Below, piece by piece: positions 17,488 through 25,374 of a stretch of DNA of 64,000 nucleotides. Below the pieces are notes generated by a model. The model was given only the letters and a program-made list of their open reading frames with translations. It was not told where the DNA came from and made no database searches. Location of the stretch: contig NZ_CAMXCI010000001.1 of the NCBI RefSeq assembly GCF_947179115.1, positions 1,090,331 through 1,154,330 on the forward strand, read 5' to 3'. This stretch comes from Commensalibacter papalotli (GTDB lineage: Bacteria > Pseudomonadota > Alphaproteobacteria > Acetobacterales > Acetobacteraceae). The translations under genes were made by a program, and so were the position numbers. How positions within the stretch are numbered: position 1 is the first letter of the stretch; each line of letters begins with the position of its first letter.

Positions 17488-17877
17488 TCAATTTTTATAT
17501 GCTAAATTTTGATCAATTTTTTCTTTATGAATAATTTTTACTAAAGTCCAATACTGTCCAAACCGATCTGTAACCACTGGATGTTTACTCAAATCTGTAT
17601 CCTTAACATACAACTGATATCTATATCCTTTTTCTCGTTTGAACCCTTCAATTGAAATATATAAAAAATCCCATTTTGCTTCTTGTGGCTCGCTGGGATT
17701 TGTAGAATTCAGCTTTTTAATTTGCATACACTTTTCCATTAGTCCCATCCATCCTTCACACGGGACTATTTCTGGAGACAACATAATCGTATAATGGTTG
17801 GAGGGGCAATCATTATGACAAGCACTTAACATAACAAAAAATACAAATAACGAGCAAAATTATAATAGTTTATTCAT
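17488..17877 (-). pseudogene. DUF4377-like lipoprotein gene with an in-frame stop in the signal peptide
   Basis: From the ATG at 17875-17877 the frame reads MNKLL, then a TAA (plus-strand 17860-17862), then FCSLFVFFVMLSACHNDC. The parts on both sides of the stop together form a textbook lipoprotein signal with lipobox LSAC, so the stop looks like a nonsense mutation. Restart at the ATG at 17830-17832 would give 114 residues without a signal peptide. The rest matches the DUF4377 pattern: CMQIKKL, then WDFLYISIEGFKREKGYRYQL and YWTLVKII near the end; members are small lipoproteins of unknown role. No ribosome site stands out in front of either ATG. It stands alone between nrdA and guaA. Read-through, sequencing error or true decay cannot be told apart here. 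Confidence 0.65.
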
Positions 17878-17929
17878 TGTATTTCTATTCTTTTATACAC
17901 AAAATTTTTAATATATTTTTAAATAATAA

Positions 17930-17974
17930 AATTAAGACTTACTTAATTATTGAAATATTAAGTAAGTCTTAATT
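17930..17974 (-). terminator. Long hairpin downstream of guaA
   Basis: Perfect 18-bp inverted repeat: AATTAAGACTTACTTAAT (17930-17947), 9-base loop, ATTAAGTAAGTCTTAATT (17957-17974), 31 bp after the guaA stop. On the minus strand it is followed by TTTTATTATTT, as expected of a factor-independent terminator, though the stem is AT-rich. Confidence 0.7.
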
Positions 17975-18005
17975 AAATCAACTGTATTCTTATATAAAAA
18001 AAACC

Positions 18006-19583
18006 TTATTCCCACTCAATGGTTCCTGGTGGTTTTGAGGTAATATCATACGTCACACGATTAACACCACGGACTTCATTCACAATACGCCCAGCAACTC
18101 TGGTTAAGAACGCCATATCGAATGGATAGACATCAGCCGTCATCCCATCAACACTGGTTACGGCGCGTAATGCGCAAGCGTGATCGTAAGTACGACCATC
18201 ACCCATCACACCAACGGTGCGAACAGGGAGCAATACTGCAAAAGCCTGCCAAATGGCATCATATAAACCAGCACTGCGAATTTCTTCCAGATAAATAGAA
18301 TCAATTTTACGCAACAAATCCAGTTTATCATTCGTAATATCACTTAGAATTCGAATAGCTAATCCTGGTCCAGGAAAAGGATGACGACCGACGATATTCT
18401 CTGGAATACCCATTTCACGACCAAGGTCACGGACTTCATCTTTAAACAAATCTCGAAGCGGTTCAACCAGCTGCATATTCATCCGCTCTGGTAACCCACC
18501 AACATTATGATGAGATTTAATAGTTACTGATGATCCTGTAACACTGACACTTTCAATCACATCAGGGTATAAAGTTCCTTGGGCAAGAAAATCCGCACCA
18601 CCTAATTTTTTAGCTTCTTCTTCAAAGACTTCAACAAATAAACGACCAATCGTTTTACGTTTAACCTCTGGATCTTTAACACCCTCTAATTCTTTTAAGA
18701 ACAGATCAGAAGCATCACGTTTAATCAAAGGAATATTAAACTGCCCTGTAAAGGTTTTAACAACCTCATCGACCTCACCTTGACGCAACATACCATGATC
18801 GACAAAAATACAGGTTAGTTGATCGCCAATCGCTTGGTGTATTAATACTGCTGCTACAGCAGAATCAACACCACCAGATAAACCACAAATAACCTTTTTA
18901 TCCCCAACTTGCTGACGAATTCGTTCGATTTCCAAATCACGAAAACTCGCCATTGTCCAATTTCCACGACAACCAGCAATATTATGCGTGAAATTCTTTA
19001 ACAATGCTGCACCATGAGGTGTATGCACAACTTCTGGATGGAATTGAACCCCGTATAAACGACGACCTTCATCAGCAATCATCGCATAAGGCGCACCTTC
19101 ACTGGTTCCAATAACTTTAAATCCAGGAGGAAGTTTCACAACACGATCCCCATGGCTCATCCATACTTGCTCACGACTTCCTCTTGCCCATACCCCACGG
19201 CATAAAGAGCTATCTTCAACAACATCGACGTGCGCACGACCAAATTCACGATGATCGCTAGATTCGACCTGTCCCCCTAACTGGTGGCACATTGCTTGTT
19301 CGCCATAGCAAATCCCCAAGACAGGGATATTAAGCGCAAAAACTTCATCTGGAATACGAGGAGAATCTTGATCCGCAACACTGGCAGGACCGCCTGATAA
19401 AATAATACCTTTGGGCGCAAAAGAACGAATCTTTTCATTTTTACTGGTATAAGGCCAAATTTCACAATAAACACCACTTTCGCGAACGCGTCGGGCTATT
19501 AATTGAGTTACTTGGCTACCGAAATCAAGAATAAGAATCTTTTCTTCGTGTAAAGATTGTTCTAAGTCACTTACTTGGGTCAT
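18006..19583 (-). CDS. guaA: GMP synthase (glutamine-hydrolysing)
   Basis: 525 residues from the ATG at 19583, the same length as the E. coli enzyme. It converts XMP to GMP. The N-terminal glutaminase domain has LDFGSQVTQLIARRVRE, the nucleophile C92 in LGICYGEQ, and His182/Glu184 in GVQFHPEV. The ATP pyrophosphatase domain has the P-loop GLSGGVDSAV near residue 234, VDHGMLR and the dimerisation end VNRVTYDITSKPPGTIEWE. The frame is open for 22 more codons, but these are not conserved in the family. It is divergent from a lipoprotein gene, with 176 bp between the starts, and ends before a long hairpin. Confidence 0.97.
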   Translation of the reverse strand: MTQVSDLEQSLHEEKILILDFGSQVTQLIARRVRESGVYCEIWPYTSKNEKIRSFAPKGIILSGGPASVADQDSPRIPDEVFALNIPVLGICYGEQAMCHQLGGQVESSDHREFGRAHVDVVEDSSLCRGVWARGSREQVWMSHGDRVVKLPPGFKVIGTSEGAPYAMIADEGRRLYGVQFHPEVVHTPHGAALLKNFTHNIAGCRGNWTMASFRDLEIERIRQQVGDKKVICGLSGGVDSAVAAVLIHQAIGDQLTCIFVDHGMLRQGEVDEVVKTFTGQFNIPLIKRDASDLFLKELEGVKDPEVKRKTIGRLFVEVFEEEAKKLGGADFLAQGTLYPDVIESVSVTGSSVTIKSHHNVGGLPERMNMQLVEPLRDLFKDEVRDLGREMGIPENIVGRHPFPGPGLAIRILSDITNDKLDLLRKIDSIYLEEIRSAGLYDAIWQAFAVLLPVRTVGVMGDGRTYDHACALRAVTSVDGMTADVYPFDMAFLTRVAGRIVNEVRGVNRVTYDITSKPPGTIEWE

Positions 19584-19759
19584 TATACCAACTTCTTCAT
19601 TAAACTTTTTTGAAAAAACATGCTTCACTATCAAATAAGCGAAAAACATTCAGATAAAAAGAGAATTATCTAAAAAATTTTAACTTTCTCGTTTATAAGA
19701 CTAAATTAATTTGATGTTTTCATACTATAAGTTTTTATTGAATTTTGTCGGAGCTTTCT

Positions 19760-20197
19760 ATGATTAAAAAGAAAATAAGATATTTTTTTACCAACTCCAT
19801 GCTTTTAGGGCTTACCTGCCTTGCTTTGAATGCTTGTGGCAGCAAACTTGCAGAAGATCACCCACAAGGTATTTGGTTGGGAAAAATGGAAGTTGAACAA
19901 GGAACCTGCCCTACCGATAGAATAGCCGCATTACGCGTTGATAAAAAAATGGTTCTTTTTTCCCCTGATAATGGTGCTTTGATTCTAAGAGGGGATTTCG
20001 ATAAAAAACAAAAACCAAGACATTTAGTAGCAAAACTTCATCGAGTAGATATGGATCACAAACCTTATGATTTAATTTTCGAAGGTAAAGCAAAAGATGA
20101 AAATATTATCGGCACTTATGGAACCCCAGACTGCCGTGCGCACATTACTTTTTATCGCCCCAAACATTATGGCTTGTCAGATGCCATCGCACATTAA
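19760..20197 (+). CDS. Small hypothetical lipoprotein, 145 residues
   Basis: The ATG at 19760 follows CGGAG at 19749-19753 by 6 bases. The N terminus MIKKKIRYFFTNSMLLGLTCLALNAC is a lipoprotein signal ending in the lipobox LNAC. The mature part (about 120 residues) reads like a small beta-rich domain: GIWLGKMEVEQGTC, LRVDKKMVLFSPDNGALILRGDF, HLVAKLHRVD, DLIFEGKAKDENIIGTYGTPDCRAHITF. This is the layout of a lipocalin-like or META-like barrel fragment, with two cysteines that could form a disulfide (in GTCPTD and PDCRAH). I do not recognise a named family. It is followed by tRNA-Arg. Confidence 0.7.
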   Translation: MIKKKIRYFFTNSMLLGLTCLALNACGSKLAEDHPQGIWLGKMEVEQGTCPTDRIAALRVDKKMVLFSPDNGALILRGDFDKKQKPRHLVAKLHRVDMDHKPYDLIFEGKAKDENIIGTYGTPDCRAHITFYRPKHYGLSDAIAH

Positions 20198-20261
20198 TTA
20201 ATAAAAATAAAAAAAAGGCTTGCAATCAAAAAAAAGATAAGATACAAGCCTATTTCAAGAC

Positions 20262-20338
20262 GCACCCGTAGCTCAACTGGATAGAGCACCAGACTACGAA
20301 TCTGGGGGTTATGGGTTCGATTCCTGTCGGGTGCGCCA
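20262..20338 (+). tRNA. tRNA-Arg (anticodon ACG)
   Basis: 77 bases with a complete cloverleaf: acceptor stem GCACCCG pairing with CGGGTGC, discriminator G and an encoded CCA (20336-20338); D arm around AGCTCAACTGGATAGAGC; anticodon stem CCAGA/TCTGG with loop CTACGAA, giving anticodon ACG at 20296-20298; T arm GGGTTCGATTC. The A34 would be edited to inosine to read CGU, CGC and CGA. Confidence 0.97.
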
Positions 20339-20478
20339 TTTAAATATCATTTAATTTTAAGTTGATATTTCTTTAATTTTTCCTTAAAATTTCAAAATAG
20401 TGTTATACAGATAATAATTTTTTTGTTATAAAAAAAGTTCTTTGCACCTCTCATGTTAAATACACGGTTGATTAGTTA

Positions 20479-20865
20479 ATGATGCTCTCTTCTGCTTCGC
20501 TTTTAATCATAGAAGACCAACCAGAAATATGCGATTTACTCGAACTGAGTTTACTAGACAAAGTTGAAAAAATTTATATTGCGCACTCTGTTACTCAGGC
20601 ATGTTGCCTACAATCTCAGTTTCGCTTTGATATTGCCATCGTAGATTCTTGCTTACCTGACGGCGACCCTTATCCTTTGGTTAAAGAACTACTGACGCAA
20701 CAATGTAAAATCTTATTAATGAGTGGTAATTTCGAGCTTAATAAGCGTCTGGCACAACTCCCTTTGCCCAAAATTGACAAACCTTTTAGATTACCAACAT
20801 TAATACAATCCGTTGAGCAAGCCTTTCAAGCTTCTACGGCCGAAGCTTTAAAATCTGCCTCTTAA
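20479..20865 (+). CDS. Stand-alone response regulator receiver domain protein
   Basis: 128 residues, a single CheY-like receiver domain without output domain. The phosphorylation site is Asp56 (IAIVDSCLP), with the acidic pair Glu12/Asp13 (LLIIEDQPE), Ser82 (LLMSGN) as the switch residue and Lys101 (KIDKPF). Unusual is the cysteine-rich helix 2 (TQACCLQ). No histidine kinase gene is near, so it is an orphan, possibly a phosphorelay intermediate or a diffusible regulator like CheY, Spo0F or DivK. It starts 140 bp after tRNA-Arg with two tandem ATG codons (20479, 20482); there is no strong ribosome site. Confidence 0.85.
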   Translation: MMLSSASLLIIEDQPEICDLLELSLLDKVEKIYIAHSVTQACCLQSQFRFDIAIVDSCLPDGDPYPLVKELLTQQCKILLMSGNFELNKRLAQLPLPKIDKPFRLPTLIQSVEQAFQASTAEALKSAS

Positions 20866-21018
20866 TCATCCGCCTGTATTTCTATGCAAAATATAGCCAT
20901 TACCATAAAGACATCACCCTTTATTATTTGCTGACTACGTCCGCATAAAAATGATCATGTTCTATCTTTAATTAAAGGGATAGTACGATCCAAAAAAAGA
21001 GGTTTTATAAAGTACTAG

Positions 21019-22506
21019 CTAGTAAGGTAGAAACTTACTTTCTCTCTTTATGATAAGATCAGGACTAAGATTTACCAGATACAATTCATAAGCTTGAGCT
21101 ATACTGCCCTTTTGGATACGAGCAACGTTCCCACGAGGTGCATAGCCCAAAGGGTTAAGTGGAGAAACAAAATAATCATTTTTACCAACAGTTAAAAATG
21201 ATAGTTCCTTGGCACGTTGCCTACGAATAAAATAACCTTCTGTTAAATTACTGCTGGGCAAACTAAAATATTGCCAACGATTCCCAATTGCCATTATTTG
21301 CCTATCAGGTAAATAGAACCTAAGCTCTGAAGCTAGTCCATAATTATCAGAAATAATAACACAATCCACAGGCACAGCAGCATTGACAGATTGGGCAAAA
21401 CTTTGCCAACCACCCAACTGTTTTAACAACATATCTTTTTTTGCAGGCAAAGGTACAATCGCAAAAATTGCTTGGATATAAACCAAAGACACTATTGAAA
21501 ATCCAACAACAATAGCCGTTTTAAGCCATTTCGTCACATAAAGACCTGCAATTACCACTAACACAGGATATAATAATCCTACCCAATTAGCCTGTACTCG
21601 ATCCCCAATTGCATGTTGAATAAACACAAAAACGGGTAAGACAACCATCAACCACAATAGATATGAACCAGAATTGCATTTTCTTTGCCATACAGCTCGT
21701 GTTAAATAAAATAGCCCAATACAAAAACAGATAAAAATAACGGGTGTAGATAAACCTATTTGTCCACCTAATAACTCTGATAAAAATTGCAAAGCACGAT
21801 TTGGGTTCCAATCCCCAGCTCTTCCTCCTTGCTTGAAAAAGCTGATCCATTGATGCTGGCTGTTCCATATAATAACAGGGGAGAAAATAAAACCTGCTAG
21901 GATTGCCCCCCCCCATAGCTCTTTCGTTTTTAAATATCCACGACCTTCTTTGGTAAATAAACACCATAGTCCCAAAGCCGCAATCATTAATAAGGCTGTA
22001 TATTTGCTCAATAATGCCAACCCAGCACTGGCGCCAATAACCCACCAATATTGTACAGATTTCGTATAAAGCAGACGACCACACGCCCATAGCATTATAC
22101 AAATAAAAAATAACAACGGCGTATCAGGCGTTACAATAATACCGCCGACACCCACTGTTAAGGTCGCATTTAAAAGTAAAACGGCTATAATCGCTTTTTG
22201 CCTTGAATCTGAGTGATGGCGATTAAAATCTTTAACAGCAAAATAAACAAAAAAACTGCCAACGAATGCAGCAACAGAGCCTAAAAAGCGCACTCCTAAT
22301 TCTGTATTACCCCATAATAAACATCCTGTTTTAATCCACAACGCAATCATGGGTGGGTGATCATAATAACTATAATCCAAAGCACGTGACCAAACCCAAT
22401 AATAAGCTTCATCAGGAGACAGGTATAGAGATGAAGCAACAATAAAACGCACTATTGTCAAAATAATCAATATTACCAAAAGCCATAAAGATGGATGTTT
22501 TTTCAC
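21019..22506 (-). CDS. Glycosyltransferase family 39 membrane protein (ArnT/PMT-like)
   Basis: 495 residues with about ten to twelve membrane helices. The first periplasmic loop has the GT39 signature SPDEAYYWVWSRALDYSYYDHPPMIALW, with the catalytic acidic residue in the DEAYY stretch and the HPP that follows. Further on are GGIIVTPDTPLLFF and KYTALLMIAALG. Such enzymes move a sugar from a polyprenyl phosphate to lipid A, protein or another acceptor; the acceptor here is unknown. The next gene upstream on the same strand encodes a polyprenyl-phosphate sugar synthase-like GT2, 167 bp away, so together they probably make and use one lipid-linked sugar. The C-terminal soluble domain is about 130 residues. 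Confidence 0.85.
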   Translation of the reverse strand: MKKHPSLWLLVILIILTIVRFIVASSLYLSPDEAYYWVWSRALDYSYYDHPPMIALWIKTGCLLWGNTELGVRFLGSVAAFVGSFFVYFAVKDFNRHHSDSRQKAIIAVLLLNATLTVGVGGIIVTPDTPLLFFICIMLWACGRLLYTKSVQYWWVIGASAGLALLSKYTALLMIAALGLWCLFTKEGRGYLKTKELWGGAILAGFIFSPVIIWNSQHQWISFFKQGGRAGDWNPNRALQFLSELLGGQIGLSTPVIFICFCIGLFYLTRAVWQRKCNSGSYLLWLMVVLPVFVFIQHAIGDRVQANWVGLLYPVLVVIAGLYVTKWLKTAIVVGFSIVSLVYIQAIFAIVPLPAKKDMLLKQLGGWQSFAQSVNAAVPVDCVIISDNYGLASELRFYLPDRQIMAIGNRWQYFSLPSSNLTEGYFIRRQRAKELSFLTVGKNDYFVSPLNPLGYAPRGNVARIQKGSIAQAYELYLVNLSPDLIIKRESKFLPY

Positions 22507-22673
22507 GTATAGTTAACCAGAATAAAAAAGGTGAAGATATTTGAAATGATGCCGATAATAATATCAACATAACACATTATAAGAAAGTTACATTCCACCG
22601 TAAGGAAGAATTAAACATCTCTTATTTGCAGCGATATAAAATTGTTTTAAATAAGTTGGTTAGATTAGACCGA

Positions 22674-23405
22674 TTAAATTCGTTGATATAGTTTTTCAAT
22701 TAACATAATGACGAATTGAATCATTACTCGGAAACCAAGTTTACTTTTCCCAAATATTCTTTCACGAAACCTGAAAGGTACTTCTTTTATTCGAGTTGTT
22801 TTGGGCGAGGACATTACCAGATCTAATAAAATCTTGAACCCTGTTCCTGACAATTGTGGCATAAGCTCAATGAACAAAGACCGTTTTAACAGAAAAAAAC
22901 CACTCATTGGGTCTTGCAAAGGAACAGGTAAAAAAAATTGTGAAATACGAATTCCCGTATTTGATAAAAAATGACGCCATTTATTGGCAAGTCCAGTATC
23001 ATCACCGCCTTCTACGTGACGACTACCTACTGCAAAATCATAATTATCTTTTAATACAGCATCTAACATAATGGGTAGACATGTTTCATCATGCTGCATA
23101 TCTCCATCAATCACGGCTATACATTGTGCAGATGTCGACAGCACACCTTCTATTACTGCTGTAGAAAGCCCTCGCCTTCCTACACGTAAAATTCCCCTAA
23201 TTCGTTGGTCTTGTTGGGCCAATTGCCAAACTTGCTCAATCGTACCGTCAGGAGAGTTATCATCGACAAAAATTGCTTCCCAACGTCTTCCATCTAATGC
23301 TTTAACCAGAGCTTGAAATAACGGCTCCACATTATCCCTTTCATTATAGCAAGGGATAATCACACAAAGCTCTAACTTATATTTTGAGGGGGTGAAAACA
23401 TTCAT
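22674..23405 (-). CDS. Polyprenyl-phosphate glycosyltransferase, GT2 (DPM1-like)
   Basis: 243 residues. A single GT-A domain: CVIIPCYNERDNVEPLF at the start, FVDDNSPDGT, the DGDMQHDE nucleotide-sugar and metal site, VGSRHVEGG, and near the end FGKSKLGFR. These are the hallmarks of dolichol-phosphate mannosyltransferase (DPM1) type enzymes, which load mannose or glucose from a nucleotide sugar onto a polyprenyl phosphate. Only the last 20 residues are hydrophobic enough to touch the membrane. Its product is the likely donor for the GT39 protein encoded next; manC 2 kb away could supply GDP-mannose, which is inference. Confidence 0.87.
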   Translation of the reverse strand: MNVFTPSKYKLELCVIIPCYNERDNVEPLFQALVKALDGRRWEAIFVDDNSPDGTIEQVWQLAQQDQRIRGILRVGRRGLSTAVIEGVLSTSAQCIAVIDGDMQHDETCLPIMLDAVLKDNYDFAVGSRHVEGGDDTGLANKWRHFLSNTGIRISQFFLPVPLQDPMSGFFLLKRSLFIELMPQLSGTGFKILLDLVMSSPKTTRIKEVPFRFRERIFGKSKLGFRVMIQFVIMLIEKLYQRI

Positions 23406-23442
23406 TACGATATTTACAATCTATCCATATACAAAAGATACA

Positions 23443-23925
23443 TCATTCAGCAGGTTTAGCTAGAGGAACCCCTTCTCTTTGCAAGCTGGTTCTAATGATT
23501 TGTAAAGTTTGAACTCTGGCAACATGAGGATTACTGGTCAACTCATGCGTTAATCGATTCTCATCCTCGGCATCCTTAGCAATAAAACGAATTAAGAAAT
23601 CAACACCACCACGCACCATGTGGCACTCTCTCACCTCGGGCAATTCCGCCATTTGGGTTTCAAATTCTGTTAAGACAGATTCTTTTTGACTATCCAAACC
23701 AACCAAAACAAACACTGACAAAGACCAGCCCACAGAAACATTATCTATGACTGCATGATAACTTTTTATAACCCCCATAGCTTCCAAGCGTCTGACCCGT
23801 CGCAAACAAGGCGGAGCAGATATACCAACACGTTGAGCTAAATCAATATTAGTAATGCGTCCATCTTTTTGTAATTCATCCAAAATCAGCCAGTCAATTC
23901 TATCAAGTTCTACTAATTGTGCCAT
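23443..23925 (-). CDS. Lrp/AsnC family transcriptional regulator
   Basis: 160 residues. An N-terminal helix-turn-helix (LDRIDWLILDELQKDGRITNIDLAQRVGISAPPCLRRVRRLE) is followed by the ligand-binding RAM domain (VRECHMVRGGVDFLIRFIAKD and a C-terminal VQTLQIIRTSL). Lrp-type proteins form octamers and respond to amino acids; the ligand is not readable. It is divergent from trxB across 141 bp, an arrangement I know from other alphaproteobacteria, and could regulate itself, trxB or both. The GT2 gene lies 37 bp downstream on the same strand. Confidence 0.92.
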   Translation of the reverse strand: MAQLVELDRIDWLILDELQKDGRITNIDLAQRVGISAPPCLRRVRRLEAMGVIKSYHAVIDNVSVGWSLSVFVLVGLDSQKESVLTEFETQMAELPEVRECHMVRGGVDFLIRFIAKDAEDENRLTHELTSNPHVARVQTLQIIRTSLQREGVPLAKPAE

Positions 23926-24066
23926 ATACTTGTTACCTGCCCTAGCATTTTGTATTTTATTTATATCTTTAAAAGGCTATTGTTAAACGAAACCTTCTTT
24001 TTATACAATAAACACCATATATATAATATTTAAAAAATCGCTACGACAAAATCAGGATATAACAAT

Positions 24067-25026
24067 ATGACGGAAACATTTATAACAAATATGCTTATTA
24101 TTGGTGCGGGTCCTGCTGGATATACAGCAGCAATTTACGGTGCCAGAGCTAATATGAAACCCGTTCTTTTAACAGGCCTACAACCTGGTGGACAATTGAC
24201 CATCACCAATGATGTAGAAAACTATCCAGGCTTTGCAGAGGCTATTCAAGGGCCTTGGTTAATGGATCAAATGGCAGCGCAAGCTAAAAATGTTGGTGCC
24301 GAAATCGTAATGGACAGTGTTTCAAAATGTTCCTTACTTGACCCTCAAAAAGAAGATGGATATTTTGTTTTTCATACCGATGGTGGCAATATCTATAAAG
24401 CACGCACTGCCATTATTGCTACAGGGGCTCAGGCTCGTTGGTTAGGACTAGAAGCCGAAGAGCGCCTACAAGGATATGGCGTTTCTGCTTGTGCTACTTG
24501 TGATGGTTTTTTTTATCGTGGTAAAAAAGTAGCTGTAATTGGCGGCGGAAATACTGCTGTTGAAGAGGCATTATACCTGACCCATCATGCATCTCATGTT
24601 ACTCTTATTCATCGCCGCGATAGCCTAAGAGCTGAAAAAATCCAACAAGATCGTTTGCTTGCTAATCCAAAGATCTCTGTCATTTGGGATTCTGTCGTTG
24701 AAAATATTCTTTCAGGAGGAACCCCAGAAGCTGTCACAGGTGTTGCTTTAAAAAATATTAAAACAAATGAACAAGCTACCATTGATGTAGATGGTGTTTT
24801 TATCGCTATTGGTCATAATCCAAACACCTCTTTGTTTAAAGGGCAAATTGAATTGGATTCTGAAAACTATATCAAGACAAAACCAGGTACAACACAGACC
24901 TCTATTCATGGTATTTTTGCAGCAGGTGACGTGCAAGATAAAACTTACCGCCAAGCAATTACTGCTGCTGGCTCTGGATGTATGGCAGCTTTAGAAGCTG
25001 AACGCTATTTAGGTGAAACAAACTAA
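24067..25026 (+). CDS. trxB: Thioredoxin-disulfide reductase
   Basis: 319 residues. A flavoprotein that reduces thioredoxin with NADPH. What is seen: the FAD site IIGAGPAGYTAAIYGARA (residues 11-28), the redox pair C142/C145 in SACATCDGFFYRG, the NADPH site VIGGGNTAVEEALYLT (about 157) and the C-terminal FAD contact GIFAAGDVQDKTYRQAITAAGSG. Length is normal. AGGATA lies in front of the ATG. In this low-oxygen-sensitive setting it would also feed electrons to ribonucleotide reductase, encoded 7 kb away. A long hairpin follows the stop. Confidence 0.96.
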   Translation: MTETFITNMLIIGAGPAGYTAAIYGARANMKPVLLTGLQPGGQLTITNDVENYPGFAEAIQGPWLMDQMAAQAKNVGAEIVMDSVSKCSLLDPQKEDGYFVFHTDGGNIYKARTAIIATGAQARWLGLEAEERLQGYGVSACATCDGFFYRGKKVAVIGGGNTAVEEALYLTHHASHVTLIHRRDSLRAEKIQQDRLLANPKISVIWDSVVENILSGGTPEAVTGVALKNIKTNEQATIDVDGVFIAIGHNPNTSLFKGQIELDSENYIKTKPGTTQTSIHGIFAAGDVQDKTYRQAITAAGSGCMAALEAERYLGETN

Positions 25027-25033
25027 AGAATAT

Positions 25034-25077
25034 GATATTAGATGGGAAAAAATAATCTTTATTTCCCATCTAATATC
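25034..25077 (+). terminator. Hairpin after trxB
   Basis: Perfect 16-bp inverted repeat (GATATTAGATGGGAAA at 25034-25049, 12-base loop, TTTCCCATCTAATATC at 25062-25077), 8 bp after the trxB stop. It lacks a T run on the plus strand. It overlaps a possible ATG (25042) of the next gene, which argues for the later ATG at 25081. Confidence 0.65.
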
Positions 25078-25080
25078 AAA

Positions 25081-25374
25081 ATGATAGATGACACGTATCT
25101 AAAATTATCGATTCATAAAGCTTTCTTAGGGCATATCGGAACAAATATCCGTGCCATTGCTTATGATTATACAAATATATGTATCTTTATTTATGCTTAT
25201 TTAAATCAAGAGCCAAGGGATGATGATTTTGAAATTATAGATCGTGCTGCTACTGAAATATTAGCAGATTTTCCACAACTTGAATCACAAGATATTACTT
25301 TAATCAAAACAGCAAATCCAATAGCATCTCTCAATGCTCATAAGGGATGGATTTTCGTTAGATATGAAAATTAA
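25081..25374 (+). CDS. Small hypothetical protein, 97 residues
   Basis: I start the protein at ATG 25081 (97 residues). An ATG at 25042 would add 13 residues but lies inside the trxB hairpin. No clear ribosome site precedes either. What is seen: a short helix KLSIHKAFLGHIG, a strand pair NIRAIAYDYTNICIFIYAYL, an acidic turn QEPRDDDFEIIDRAATEILADFP and a second strand region. The TE-I-x-ADFP pattern resembles small cytosolic proteins that I associate with immunity-like genes scattered across many bacteria, but no toxin gene is near, so this is only a hint. The 3' end overlaps the convergent manC by 4 bp. Confidence 0.5.
   Translation: MIDDTYLKLSIHKAFLGHIGTNIRAIAYDYTNICIFIYAYLNQEPRDDDFEIIDRAATEILADFPQLESQDITLIKTANPIASLNAHKGWIFVRYEN

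Noticed and set aside
20216..20251. Possible terminator AGGCTTG ... CAAGCCT before tRNA-Arg
   Set aside because: Only 7 bp, a 21-base loop and no T run on the plus strand; not convincing.
21587..22102. 171-codon frame inside the GT39 gene
   Set aside because: Same strand, other frame, wholly inside a clear coding region; composition is that of a shadow.
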